This document shows, piece by piece, positions 35,150-43,344 of a stretch of 64,000 nt of DNA. Source of the stretch: Azonexus sp. Its GTDB lineage: Bacteria > Pseudomonadota > Gammaproteobacteria > Burkholderiales > Rhodocyclaceae. Where the stretch lies: contig NZ_JAVBXX010000044.1 in NCBI RefSeq assembly GCF_030824335.1, positions 26,897 through 90,896 of the forward strand, read 5' to 3'. A program made the translations under genes and the position numbers. The notes beneath the pieces were generated by a model. The model searched no databases and was not told the origin of the DNA. It saw only the letters and a list, made by a program, of their open reading frames with translations. Position 1 is the first letter of the stretch. Every line of letters begins with the position of its first letter.

Positions 35150-35179
35150 AACAAAAAAGGGGCAGCCGAAGCTGCCCCT
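35150..35179 (-). terminator. Rho-independent terminator after norCB
   Basis: On the minus strand AGGGGCAGC, loop TTCG and GCTGCCCCT are followed by a T-rich run. The UUCG tetraloop makes a very stable hairpin. It ends norCB transcription 23 bases after the norB stop, so norEFQ needs its own promoter. Confidence 0.93.
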
Positions 35180-35201
35180 GCTCAGTGAAGAAACGGCGGT
35201 G

Positions 35202-36581
35202 TTACTGCGTTGCCGCTTTGGTTTCACCCTTGATGAAGAAGCTGATGACATAAACGATCAGCCCGACGAAGAACATTACCCCGGCCCATTCACGCATCCA
35301 GTAGAACAGGGCGACCTGATCCTGGGTGGCCATGAAGGACATCGGCGTGTCGGAAACGCGTTGCAGCCAGACTTGCAGGATGCCGGCAGCGGTCAGGAAC
35401 AGCGTGATGAAGACCATGGCGACGGTCATCAACCAGAAGCTCCACATTTCACATACCTGGGCCTTGTTCGAGTTCGCCGCACGGCCACGCAGGATGGGCA
35501 TGGCGTAGCTGATGATGCACAGGACGACCATCACGTAGGCGCCGTAGAAGGCCATGTGACCGTGGGCCGCGGTGATCTGCGAACCGTGGGTGTAATAGTT
35601 GACCGGGGCCAGGGTGTGCAGGAAGCCCCAGACGCCCGCGCCGAGGAAGGCCATCACGCCGGTGCCAAGCGCCCACAGGACGGCCGCTTTGTTCGGATGC
35701 TCGCGACGGCGACGGTTGACCATGTTGAAGGCGAAGACGGTCATCGCGAAGAAAGGAATCGGCTCCAGGGCGGAGAAGATCGAGCCCCACCACTGCCAGT
35801 ATTCCGGTGCACCGATCCAGTAATAATGGTGGCCAGTCCCGATGATGCCGGTGATCAGCGTCAGCGTGATGATGACGTACAGCCATTTTTCGATCACTTC
35901 GCGGTCGACCCCGGTCACCTTGATCAGCACGAAAGCCAGCAGCGCACCGAGGATCAGTTCCCAGACGCCTTCGACCCAGAGGTGCACGACCCACCACCAG
36001 TAGTACTTGTCCTTGACCAGGTTGTGCGGGTTGTAGAAGGAGAACAGGAAGAAGATCGCCAGACCCCACAAGCCGAGCAGCAGCACGGTGGAAATCGCGG
36101 TCTTGCGGCCCTTCAGCACGGTCATCGTGATGTTGAACAGGAAAGCCAGCGCCACGACGACGATGCCGAGTTTGGTCGGCAGCGGCTGTTCGAGGAACTC
36201 GCGGCCCATCGTGGCCAGCAGATCGTTGCCGGTCATCTGGGCCAGCGTCGCATACGGCACGAACAGGTAGCCGAGTACGGTCAACGCCCCGGCGGTGAGG
36301 AAAATCCAGAACAGCGCGATGGCCAGTTTCGGACTGTACAACTCGGTTTCCGATTCCTCGGGCACCATGTAGTAGGCAGCACCCATGAAGCCGAACAGCA
36401 GCCAGACGATGAGCAGGTTGGTGTGGACCATGCGGGCCACGTTGAACGGGATTTCGGGGAAGAGGAAATCCCCGATGACGTATTGCAGGCCCATGATCAA
36501 TCCGAAGACGATCTGGCCGATGAACAGTCCGATGGCCGCTATGAAATAGGGCTTGGCGACTGCTTGGCTTTTATATTGCAT
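35202..36581 (-). CDS. norB: Nitric oxide reductase large subunit (cNor type)
   Basis: 459 residues, twelve helices. The haem and FeB ligands lie in MVHTNLLIVWLLFGFMGAAYYMVPEE (near 51-76, in two overlapping parts), WWWVVHLWVEGVWELILGALLAF, and GTGHHYYWIG. Glu residues replace the CuB tyrosine position, as in Nor. The absence of a fused N-terminal domain and the adjacent norC show it is the cytochrome-c-dependent enzyme, reducing 2 NO to N2O. The norC stop is 56 bases upstream; both are transcribed from the norC promoter. Confidence 0.97.
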   Translation of the reverse strand: MQYKSQAVAKPYFIAAIGLFIGQIVFGLIMGLQYVIGDFLFPEIPFNVARMVHTNLLIVWLLFGFMGAAYYMVPEESETELYSPKLAIALFWIFLTAGALTVLGYLFVPYATLAQMTGNDLLATMGREFLEQPLPTKLGIVVVALAFLFNITMTVLKGRKTAISTVLLLGLWGLAIFFLFSFYNPHNLVKDKYYWWWVVHLWVEGVWELILGALLAFVLIKVTGVDREVIEKWLYVIITLTLITGIIGTGHHYYWIGAPEYWQWWGSIFSALEPIPFFAMTVFAFNMVNRRRREHPNKAAVLWALGTGVMAFLGAGVWGFLHTLAPVNYYTHGSQITAAHGHMAFYGAYVMVVLCIISYAMPILRGRAANSNKAQVCEMWSFWLMTVAMVFITLFLTAAGILQVWLQRVSDTPMSFMATQDQVALFYWMREWAGVMFFVGLIVYVISFFIKGETKAATQ

Positions 36582-36637
36582 CGCAGTGAACTCCTTGATA
36601 ATTGCTCTGATCCGTGAAACGCATGCTTAACCTTCGA

Positions 36638-37063
36638 CTAACCCTCAATATTCGGCGGCCAGTTGGCGGTGTTGATCTCGGAGGTGTATTTCAGGAAGGC
36701 GACGATGTTGTCGAGTTCCTCATCGCTCAGATGGAACTGCGGCATCTGGCGACGTCCCGGCGTGCCGGTCGGTTGCGACTGAATCCAGGCCTTGATGAAT
36801 TCCGGGCCGCGGCGCGGATAGACGTTGCCGAGTTCCGGCGCAAAGTAAGCACCTTCACCGAGCAGCGTATGGCAGCCGATGCAGTTGCGCGTTTCCCAGA
36901 TCTTCTTGCCGGCGATGACCTGCGGCGTCAGATTCTGGCTGTTGTCCCGCTTGGGAAATTCCTTGTGTGAATCGAAGGTCAGGGCGAGAAAAAGCAGAAA
37001 GAAGAACACCGTCCCCCCGTAGAAGATGTTCCGTGCCATTGACTTCGTAAATATGCCGCTCAT
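36638..37063 (-). CDS. norC: Nitric oxide reductase cytochrome c subunit
   Basis: 141 residues from the ATG at 37063, with AAGGAG 7 bases upstream; the open frame to 37117 has no such site. One N-terminal anchor helix (about 12-31), then a mono-haem domain with CIGCH (near 61-65, in the typical TRNCIGCHTLLGEGAYFAPEL context) and axial Met in RRQMPQF. It feeds electrons from cytochrome c to NorB in the inner membrane. The promoter carries an FNR/DNR-type box at about -41.5. Confidence 0.97.
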   Translation of the reverse strand: MSGIFTKSMARNIFYGGTVFFFLLFLALTFDSHKEFPKRDNSQNLTPQVIAGKKIWETRNCIGCHTLLGEGAYFAPELGNVYPRRGPEFIKAWIQSQPTGTPGRRQMPQFHLSDEELDNIVAFLKYTSEINTANWPPNIEG

Positions 37064-37091
37064 GTTGCGCTCCTTGTCTGACGGTGAGCGC

Positions 37092-37134
37092 ATTCTCGAT
37101 TTTTTGCCTGTGGCCAATCCATGATGTGGGTCAA
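37092..37134 (-). promoter_or_regulatory. norC promoter with FNR/DNR-type box
   Basis: ATGATGTGGGTCAA (37121-37134) matches TTGAT-N4-ATCAA at 8 of 10 positions. On the minus strand a GAGAAT -10-like element lies at 37092-37097, giving an inferred start near 37086 with the box centred at -41.5. The box centre is ~65 bases from the norC ATG, the same as for the cytochrome gene at 43417. Confidence 0.65.
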
Positions 37135-37153
37135 GAACGCCCCGGCAAGGCGC

Positions 37154-37840
37154 TTACTGGCGCCAGGCGCAACCGCCGAGTTTGCCGTCGGGGAGGTCGA
37201 TTTCAGCCGTCCATGCGTAAATCCGCTGCTTGTCTTTGTCATGGCAGAGCTGGCGCTGCAGCGTGATTTTTGCGGTCGACGTCCCGTGCAGGCGAATTTC
37301 CACATGATCGGGCGAGCGGGTTTCGCTGCTCGCTGCCGCCAGGTCTTCCCGGCCGGTTTGTTGCAGCGTGGCCTTGCCTTCGAACAGCGTCAGTGCCCAG
37401 TCCTGGCCGGCAGCCCGCCATTCGCCGCTGGCCCGGCGCGGGGCATAGCAGCGGGCATCCTGCTGCGCCATGTTGATTCCCTGCATGCGCAACATGCCGC
37501 TGGCCGATTCGCCGAAGACTTCGACATAAAGCGGTACGCCATCGGCCAGTCCGAGCGTCTTCAGCGCCTTCCCCGTTGCACCGTCGGGTGAAGCATCTTC
37601 GACGGCGTTGTAGCTGCGATCCCGGCAGGGAGAAAAAATCATCCGGTTCTGGCTGAGCAACATCAGGCCGCGCGCCACCTTGTCGTTGGCGGGCGGTTCG
37701 CCGGGCGTCGTGTTGCCGGCAGGCGGGACGGTGACCGCTGGGTTGGTCGATTCGTTGGCCAGGGCCTGGCCTGGCAGCGCCTGCAGCGTACCGAGCAAGG
37801 TGGCAAGCAGGATTTTTCGGGACATGTTTTGGCGGTGCAT
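37154..37840 (-). CDS. Exported protein of unknown function next to norC
   Basis: 228 residues; the signal peptide ends near ALANE, and a second ATG at 37825 is possible. A Pro/Thr-rich linker (about 33-50) precedes a soluble domain with four cysteines (FSPCRDR, DARCYAP, RQLCHDK, GGCAW), suggesting two disulphides. The LTLFEGKATLQQ and LCHDKDKQRIYAW segments recall NlpE/COG3650-like domains, weakly. It is the last gene of the SCO-containing operon that begins at 40215. Function unknown. Confidence 0.75.
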   Translation of the reverse strand: MHRQNMSRKILLATLLGTLQALPGQALANESTNPAVTVPPAGNTTPGEPPANDKVARGLMLLSQNRMIFSPCRDRSYNAVEDASPDGATGKALKTLGLADGVPLYVEVFGESASGMLRMQGINMAQQDARCYAPRRASGEWRAAGQDWALTLFEGKATLQQTGREDLAAASSETRSPDHVEIRLHGTSTAKITLQRQLCHDKDKQRIYAWTAEIDLPDGKLGGCAWRQ

Positions 37841-37902
37841 CTCGGGTCTTTTCTCTGCGGATTGAGGTGAATTCGGGGTGAGTTCGGCGTGTGCTGGCGA
37901 AG

Positions 37903-38505
37903 TCAGCGGGCTTCGATGAAGCCCAGCACGTCCTGGGCGATCACGCTGCTCGGTGTGCCGTAGCCGTATTTCTTGATGAAGCCGCCGGTCGGTCCGAGCA
38001 AATACATGCCCGCCGAGTGGTCGACCGCATAAAGCTTGGGGTCGCCGACATCCTTGACGACTTTTTCGTAACGTACCTTGAAGTTGCGTGCCGCCGCCTG
38101 GACCAGCGCGGGCGAGCCGGTCAGGCCGAGGATGCGCGGGTCGAAAAACCGCGTGTAGGTCTGGAGTGACTGCGGCGTGTCGCGCTCCGGGTCAACCGAA
38201 ATGAAAATACCCTGCAGGTTCTCCGCGCGTTCGCCCAGTTGCTTGAGAATGTCGGCCATTTCGACCAGCGTCGTCGGGCAGATGTCCGGGCAATAGGTGT
38301 AGCCGAAGGAGATCAGTTGAAAGCGACCGCGGAAATCCTCGTTCGAGACGGCTGAGCCATTCGGCCCGACCAGCAGGTAGCGCGTCCGGATATCCCGTAC
38401 CTCGAGATCGAACAGGTCGTGCGGCGAGGTGCTCTGGGCGCTCAGCGGCCCGCAAAGTCCGAGACCGATCAGGAACAGCAGGGCGGGTAGTCGGCCGTGC
38501 TTCAT
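37903..38505 (-). CDS. SCO-family copper chaperone
   Basis: 200 residues with a cleavable signal (ends near LSAQS) instead of an anchor. Copper ligands are CPDICP (near 93-98) and the His of YAVDHSA (about 167), and SVDPERDTP is present. It overlaps the next gene upstream by 4 bases. A soluble SCO between nor and nos genes suggests delivery of copper to a periplasmic enzyme such as the CuA site of NosZ; inference from context. Confidence 0.92.
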   Translation of the reverse strand: MKHGRLPALLFLIGLGLCGPLSAQSTSPHDLFDLEVRDIRTRYLLVGPNGSAVSNEDFRGRFQLISFGYTYCPDICPTTLVEMADILKQLGERAENLQGIFISVDPERDTPQSLQTYTRFFDPRILGLTGSPALVQAAARNFKVRYEKVVKDVGDPKLYAVDHSAGMYLLGPTGGFIKKYGYGTPSSVIAQDVLGFIEAR

Positions 38506-38882
38506 GGTGTCTTGTTGAGTTGCCGGCGCAGTTTGCTGCGCACTTCGTCGACCTGGCTGGCCAGCGCCTTGCCGTCCGGGCAGGTTTTTCCTGCGCTGCC
38601 ATAGGCCAGAAAGCTTTGTTGCGTCGCCTGTTCGAAATATTCGCCGATGCTGCGTTCCTTGGGCACCGTGTCGATCATGATTTCCCGCGCCCTGGCGGTG
38701 AGCGCCGGTTGATTGCAGGCCAGTGCGATGCCATTCAGTTTGCCCAGTTCGCTGACCGTCTGCTGCAGGCTGCTGTCGTTTGCACTATCGTTGGCCGCGG
38801 CCAACGGTACTTGCCAGCTCAGTCCGGCCAGCAGCAGGGCGGACAGCAGTTTGTTGCGCGCTATCGAGGATTTGTTTTTCAT
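38502..38882 (-). CDS. Small exported helical protein of unknown function
   Basis: 126 residues with a signal peptide ending near LAAAN. The mature part is alpha-helical, with two cysteines (ALACNQPAL and GKTCPDGKAL) far apart that could form a disulphide, and a basic tail (RSKLRRQLNK). It overlaps both neighbours by 4 bases, so it is translated with the SCO gene. No family recognised. Confidence 0.75.
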   Translation of the reverse strand: MKNKSSIARNKLLSALLLAGLSWQVPLAAANDSANDSSLQQTVSELGKLNGIALACNQPALTARAREIMIDTVPKERSIGEYFEQATQQSFLAYGSAGKTCPDGKALASQVDEVRSKLRRQLNKTP

Positions 38883-39598
38883 GGGTTTTCCTTGTGGGAT
38901 GCGGGGGTTGGGCGGGCTGTTCCGGGTAGCAATTCGGCCAGGTGTCGTCCGTCGTTCCGGTCGATCAGGTAAAGCGCCTTCAGTTCGCCGATCAGGTAGC
39001 GTTTCTTCAATGTCAGATCGACCGGTGTGCTGTGGGTCGCTTTCCAGAATGTCGTGCTTTCGCGGGTGTTCGGTGTCGTCAGGCAGGCGCTGGCGTGCAG
39101 GGCAAGGGCTTCCGGCGGGTAGTCGTCGGGTAGCGCCAGGGAGAGAGCGGCATCGTCGTCATCGGCTTGAATGAAAGCCGCCAGATTGTTGAAGGCGAGG
39201 AAATAGTCGTAGCGCCAGCGTTCGATCATGGTTTGCGGTTCGCCCACCTTGTCTTCCGCCACATAGCTGCGTCGGTCTTCGCTTTCCGAGGCCAGCGGCA
39301 GGTATTTGTAGCGGAAGTAATCGCCGCCAACCGGCTGCTGCTCGGGCCAGCTCCAGCCTTCGGCGATGTCCTTGCCGTACATTGAATAACGCAGTTTTTT
39401 GCCGTCGACCGTAAAAGTCTCGCCGTGGGCCAGGTCGATATCCAGTTCGATGCAGTCATTGCTGGCGGCCTGGGTCATGTAGCGCTGGTAGAGCTCGCGT
39501 CCGGGTTCGGCCTGGAGTGCGGGTGCAGCCAGCGGGCCGAGCAGGCTCAGCAGAGCGAGGATGAGGCGGCGCGGCTTTGGGAAACAAGGGGGATTCAT
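38879..39598 (-). CDS. Exported protein of unknown function between two SCO genes
   Basis: 239 residues, signal peptide ending near ALQAE. The mature part carries two cysteines (SNDCIELD and HASACLTTP) and a Trp/Tyr-rich middle (EGWSWPEQQ, DYFRYKYLP). A striking acidic patch DDDDAALSLALPDDYPP lies near 150. It shares overlapping codons with genes on both sides. No domain recognised. Its fixed place between two copper chaperones suggests a cuproenzyme-assembly role. Confidence 0.72.
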   Translation of the reverse strand: MNPPCFPKPRRLILALLSLLGPLAAPALQAEPGRELYQRYMTQAASNDCIELDIDLAHGETFTVDGKKLRYSMYGKDIAEGWSWPEQQPVGGDYFRYKYLPLASESEDRRSYVAEDKVGEPQTMIERWRYDYFLAFNNLAAFIQADDDDAALSLALPDDYPPEALALHASACLTTPNTRESTTFWKATHSTPVDLTLKKRYLIGELKALYLIDRNDGRHLAELLPGTARPTPASHKENP

Positions 39599-40215
39599 CG
39601 ATTGCCCTTCAAGAGTTTGCGCATCGCCTGGGCGACTGCGGTCGACGTCGTGCCGTGGGCGATTTTGTCGCGTAGCTGGCCTTGGCCGTCGATCAGGTAA
39701 ATATCCGCCGAGTGGTCGATGATGTAGTTTTCACCGGCATTGTTTTCTTTCGGGCGGTCGTAATACAGCGCGTAGCGTTGGCCGAGTTCGGCCAGCGCTG
39801 CCGGGCTGCCGGTGGCACCGATGATCCCGGGATCGAAAAAGGCCACGTATTCCTTCAGGTGGGCCACTGTGTCGCGGGCCGGATCGACCGAGACAAAAAT
39901 CGCCACCGTTTTTTGCCGTTCCGTGGGTTCCAGTTGCTCCAGTGCGTCGGCCAGCGTCGCCAGGGTCGTTGGGCAGATATCGGGGCAGTAGGTATAGCCG
40001 AAGGCCAAGGCGACAATCTTGCCGCGATAGTCGGGCAGGGTGATTTTTCCTTGCGCCGAATCGAGCCTGAAGTCGCCGCCCGGCGGCAGCCCCGGCCGGG
40101 GCAAGGCCCGTTCTTCGACCACGGGATGCCAGAACAGCAGCAGCCCGGCGATGCACAAGGCCAGCAACAGGGCAACGGCGGCCAGTAATTTTTCCTGCAG
40201 TGCTTTTCCCTTCAT
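39595..40215 (-). CDS. SCO-family copper chaperone, membrane-anchored
   Basis: 206 residues from ATG 40215 (MKGKALQEK); codons upstream lack a ribosome site. An N-terminal anchor helix (about 10-30) is followed by the SCO fold with CPDICP (near 83-88), SVDPARDT and His in YIIDHSAD. It is the first gene of a minus-strand set ending at 37154 and diverges from nosZ, sharing the 350-base control region. Third SCO of the window. Confidence 0.93.
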   Translation of the reverse strand: MKGKALQEKLLAAVALLLALCIAGLLLFWHPVVEERALPRPGLPPGGDFRLDSAQGKITLPDYRGKIVALAFGYTYCPDICPTTLATLADALEQLEPTERQKTVAIFVSVDPARDTVAHLKEYVAFFDPGIIGATGSPAALAELGQRYALYYDRPKENNAGENYIIDHSADIYLIDGQGQLRDKIAHGTTSTAVAQAMRKLLKGNR

Positions 40216-40565
40216 TGCGCCGCTCCGTTCACTCTTGCCGGGCTGTCCGCAGCATTCCGGCAGCGGCAGGCGGGACAGGCATGTTCGGCGTGGGCGACAT
40301 TTCGGTTCTCGACAGATCAATGTCCGGATTGTTGGGCAAGCCGTCGTGAATAAATTTAATCGCCATCAAATTTCCGGTTTTTTCACGAGCTGCCAGTGCA
40401 TGAATCGGCGCCAAAACATCTATTTGTCAAAAACCCGGCGAATTTAGGATTGATCAATTTCTTTACCGGGACTGCGGCATACAGTGCGACAAATTGCCGC
40501 AGACCCTGGCTGTTATACGAGTCTCGGTGATTGGGGGTAAATACCAATTTTTTGGGAGAAACGAG
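40216..40565. promoter_or_regulatory. Divergent SCO/nosZ control region
   Basis: The region contains TTAATCGCCATCAA (40356-40369), nine of ten matches to an FNR/DNR box, and GCGACAAATTGCCGC (40486-40500), a RegA-type site. TATACG (40514-40519) could be the nosZ -10. A TTGATCAA octamer at 40450 lacks the four-base spacer and is not counted. No small gene is visible. Confidence 0.6.
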
Positions 40566-42860
40566 ATGAGTACATTTGCAATCAAGTCGGGTGTTCTGCT
40601 GCTGGCAGCGGGGCTGGGGCTTGGCGCAGCAGGTTCTGCCTTGTCGGCCGAATCGCTGCAGGACGTGATGAAGCGTCGCAGCTTGAGTCAGCAGGATCTG
40701 CTGGCGGCGGCGAAAACCTATGTGCCGACCGGCAAGCGGGATGAGTTCCTGGCCTTCAGTTCGGGCGGGCAGTCGGGGCAGGTCATCGTGTACGGCATTC
40801 CGTCGATGCGCATCCTGAAGTACATCGGCGTATTCACGCCGGAACCCTGGCAGGGCTATGGCTTCGATGAGAATTCGAAGGCCGTTCTGCGCCAGGGCAA
40901 TATCGATGGCAAGGAAATCACCTGGGGCGACACGCACCACCCGGCGATCTCGGAAACCAACGGTCAATATGATGGCCAGTTCCTGTTCATCAATGACAAA
41001 GCCAACCCGCGCCTCGCCGTGATCGACCTGCGCGACTTCGAAACCAAGCAGATCGTGGTCAATCCGATCTACAAGTCCGAACATGGCGGCGCCTTCGTGA
41101 CGCCGAACAGCGAGTACGTGATCGAAGCGGCGCAATACGCGACGCCGCTGGAGAACAAGAAGTTCTACCCGCTGGAAGAATTCAATGAAAAATACCGCGG
41201 TGGCGTGACTTACTGGAAGTTCGACCGCAAGGCCGGTCGGATCGACCCGAAGCAGTCGTTCTCGGTTGAGCTGCCGCCGTACTCGCAGGATTTGTCCGAT
41301 GCCGGTAAAGGGCCGTCGGATGGCTGGTCGTTTACCAATTCGTTCTGTACCGAGCGTTACGTCGGTGGTATCGAAAAGGGTCGTCCGCCGTATGAAGCCG
41401 GTTGCTCCGCCAAGGACACCGACTATCTGCACGTGATCAACTGGAAAAAAGCGGCCGAACTGGTTGCCCAGGGCAAGGCCAAGAAGATCAACGGCCACGA
41501 CGTGCTGTCGATGGATACCGCCGTCAAGGAAGGCATCCTGTTCCTGGTACCGGAACCGAAGTCGCCGCACGGCGCCGACGTGACACCGGACGGCAAGTTC
41601 ATCGTCGTTTCCGGCAAGTTGGATACGCACGTGTCGGTCTATTCCTTCGAGAAAATCCAGGCCGCGATCAAGGCTGGCAAGTTCGAATCGAAAGATCCGT
41701 ACGGCATCCCGGTGATCGCCATGAAGGACGCGCTGCATACGCAGGTGCAACTCGGCCTCGGCCCTTTGCACACGCAGTTCGACTCGAAGACCTGTGTCGC
41801 CTACACCTCGTTGTACGTCGATTCGCAAGTCGCCAAGTGGAACTTCTGTGAAGGCAAGGTACTGGACAAGATTTCCGTCCATTACAACATCGGTCACCTG
41901 ATGACGATGGAAGGCGATTCGATGGCGCCGAAGGGCCGCTACCTGGTAGCGTTGAACAAGCTGTCGATCGACCGCTTCAACCCGGTTGGCCCGCTGCATC
42001 CGCAGAACCACCAGTTGATCGACATCGCCAACGACAAGATGCAACTGCTGTACGACATGCCGCTGCCGCTGGGTGAGCCGCACTATGTGGTCGCCATCGA
42101 AGCCTCGAAGCTGAAGCCGGGCGTGCGTTACAAGGTGGGTACGGACAGCCGCACCGACAAGCCGCATCCGGGCGCCGTTCGTGCCGGTGAAGAGCGGATC
42201 GAGAAGAAGGGCAACAAGATTACGGTCTATGGCACCCTGATTCGTTCGCACATCACGCCGGAAACCATTGAAGCCGACGTGGGCGACGAAGTGACGATCC
42301 ACCTGACCAACCTCGAGCGGGCACAGGACGAAACCCACGGTTTCACCGTGTCGACCTTCAACGTGCATGCCTCGGTTGAGCCGGGCAAGACGGTTTCCGT
42401 CAAGTTCAAGGCCGACAAGGAAGGCGTCTATCCGTACTACTGCACGGAATTCTGTTCCGCATTGCACCTCGAAATGCAGGGTTACCTGCTGGTCAAGCCG
42501 AAGGGCTGGAAGCCGACCAAGGTAGGAATGGCCAAGGGCAGCTACAGCGAAACGGATTACAAGGCAACGCTGAAGAAGGTGGTCGATACCCAGGCCGTCA
42601 TTGATTCCGTGGTGGGTTACATCACCAGCACGAACTTCAAGGACTTCCCGGACGTCGTCGCCATGGTTGAAGATGCCACCGACCAGTTGAGCAAGATCAA
42701 GGATGCCAAGCAGAAGCATGAAGCCGCTGCTGCCCAGAAGGATTGGGAACAGGCAAATCTGTGGGCCGAGCAGGTCTGGCAATACCAGGTCAAGGCTGCC
42801 GACATCGGTTTGCGCGCCAAGACCTACCTTGAGCAGAACGGGGCCAGGAAGGTCAAGTAA
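40566..42860 (+). CDS. nosZ: Nitrous oxide reductase, clade II (Sec-exported)
   Basis: 764 residues from ATG 40566 (GGGAGAAACG upstream). The N-terminus is a Sec signal (about 1-28, ending ALSAE) without twin Arg, diagnostic of clade II. The seven-bladed CuZ domain has DTHHPAISETNG and EHGGAFVTPNSEY with the histidine ligands. The CuA domain shows YYCTEFCSALHLEMQG near 625-640. A 117-residue helical extension (648-764) follows CuA and has no CxxCH. The enzyme reduces N2O to N2 in the periplasm. It is followed by a terminator, then nos cytochromes and maturation genes. Confidence 0.98.
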   Translation: MSTFAIKSGVLLLAAGLGLGAAGSALSAESLQDVMKRRSLSQQDLLAAAKTYVPTGKRDEFLAFSSGGQSGQVIVYGIPSMRILKYIGVFTPEPWQGYGFDENSKAVLRQGNIDGKEITWGDTHHPAISETNGQYDGQFLFINDKANPRLAVIDLRDFETKQIVVNPIYKSEHGGAFVTPNSEYVIEAAQYATPLENKKFYPLEEFNEKYRGGVTYWKFDRKAGRIDPKQSFSVELPPYSQDLSDAGKGPSDGWSFTNSFCTERYVGGIEKGRPPYEAGCSAKDTDYLHVINWKKAAELVAQGKAKKINGHDVLSMDTAVKEGILFLVPEPKSPHGADVTPDGKFIVVSGKLDTHVSVYSFEKIQAAIKAGKFESKDPYGIPVIAMKDALHTQVQLGLGPLHTQFDSKTCVAYTSLYVDSQVAKWNFCEGKVLDKISVHYNIGHLMTMEGDSMAPKGRYLVALNKLSIDRFNPVGPLHPQNHQLIDIANDKMQLLYDMPLPLGEPHYVVAIEASKLKPGVRYKVGTDSRTDKPHPGAVRAGEERIEKKGNKITVYGTLIRSHITPETIEADVGDEVTIHLTNLERAQDETHGFTVSTFNVHASVEPGKTVSVKFKADKEGVYPYYCTEFCSALHLEMQGYLLVKPKGWKPTKVGMAKGSYSETDYKATLKKVVDTQAVIDSVVGYITSTNFKDFPDVVAMVEDATDQLSKIKDAKQKHEAAAAQKDWEQANLWAEQVWQYQVKAADIGLRAKTYLEQNGARKVK

Positions 42861-42880
42861 TTGACCTGACAGGCAAGGCA

Positions 42881-42910
42881 AAGGGGCGGAGAAATCCTGC
42901 CCCTTTTTTT
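42881..42910 (+). terminator. Rho-independent terminator after nosZ
   Basis: AAGGGGC-GGA, GAAA loop, TCC-T-GCCCCTT with one bulged base, then seven T residues. It would make nosZ a monocistronic message or reduce read-through into the nos accessory genes, giving more NosZ than accessory protein. Confidence 0.9.
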
Positions 42911-42949
42911 CCGCCTGTGATTGCCCATGGCACAAGTAAATCCACTGTT

Positions 42950-42968
42950 TTGATATGCCTTAAGGCAT
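42950..42968 (+). promoter_or_regulatory. FNR-like half site and 14-base palindrome upstream of nos cytochrome 1
   Basis: TTGATATGCCTTAA (42950-42963) matches an FNR box at eight positions, and overlaps the perfect palindrome ATGCCTTAAGGCAT (42955-42968). The distance to the ATG (53-65 bases) is like that of the norC and 43417 promoters. Either a degenerate DNR site or the binding site of another regulator. Confidence 0.4.
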
Positions 42969-43020
42969 TCCGTCCGGGGTGGTTGGAAACTGCCCTCCAG
43001 ACTTTTTCAAAGGAATAACC

Positions 43021-43332
43021 ATGAAGAAAATTCTTGCTCTGCTCGTTGCTGTCGCTGCTACCAGCGCTGCTTTTGCCTCACCGGAAGAGGGCGCCAAGCT
43101 CTATGCAGAAAAAACCTGCGTGGCCTGCCATGGCAAGGAAGGCAGAAAGCCCCTGATGCCGGCTTATCCGAAGCTGACCGGCCAGAACGCCGCGTATGCC
43201 GAACAGCAGATGAAGGATATCAAGAGCGGTGCCCGCAATAACGGCCAGACGGCGGCCATGCAGGGTGTCATGCATCTGGTGAACGATGCTGAAATCAAAT
43301 CGCTGGCCGAGTACCTGGCGTCACTGAAGTAA
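43021..43332 (+). CDS. Mono-haem cytochrome c (c553-like), nos cytochrome 1
   Basis: 103 residues from ATG 43021 with AAAGGA upstream. Signal peptide ends near AFASP; one haem motif CVACH (33-37), axial Met in KPLMPAYPKLTGQN. In clade II nos clusters small cytochromes (NosC1/C2 of Wolinella) carry electrons from the membrane NosG/H system to NosZ. It follows the nosZ terminator and has its own putative DNR-type control. Confidence 0.93.
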   Translation: MKKILALLVAVAATSAAFASPEEGAKLYAEKTCVACHGKEGRKPLMPAYPKLTGQNAAYAEQQMKDIKSGARNNGQTAAMQGVMHLVNDAEIKSLAEYLASLK

Positions 43333-43344
43333 ATGATGGCATGC

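Noticed and set aside
40447..40462. TTGATCAA near nosZ as an FNR box
   Set aside because: The two half-sites have no four-base spacer, so they cannot bind an FNR dimer in the usual way.
40383..42935. 850-codon open frame antisense to nosZ
   Set aside because: It mirrors nosZ exactly; high-GC codon structure leaves the antisense frame open. The product has no coherent domains and no ribosome site.
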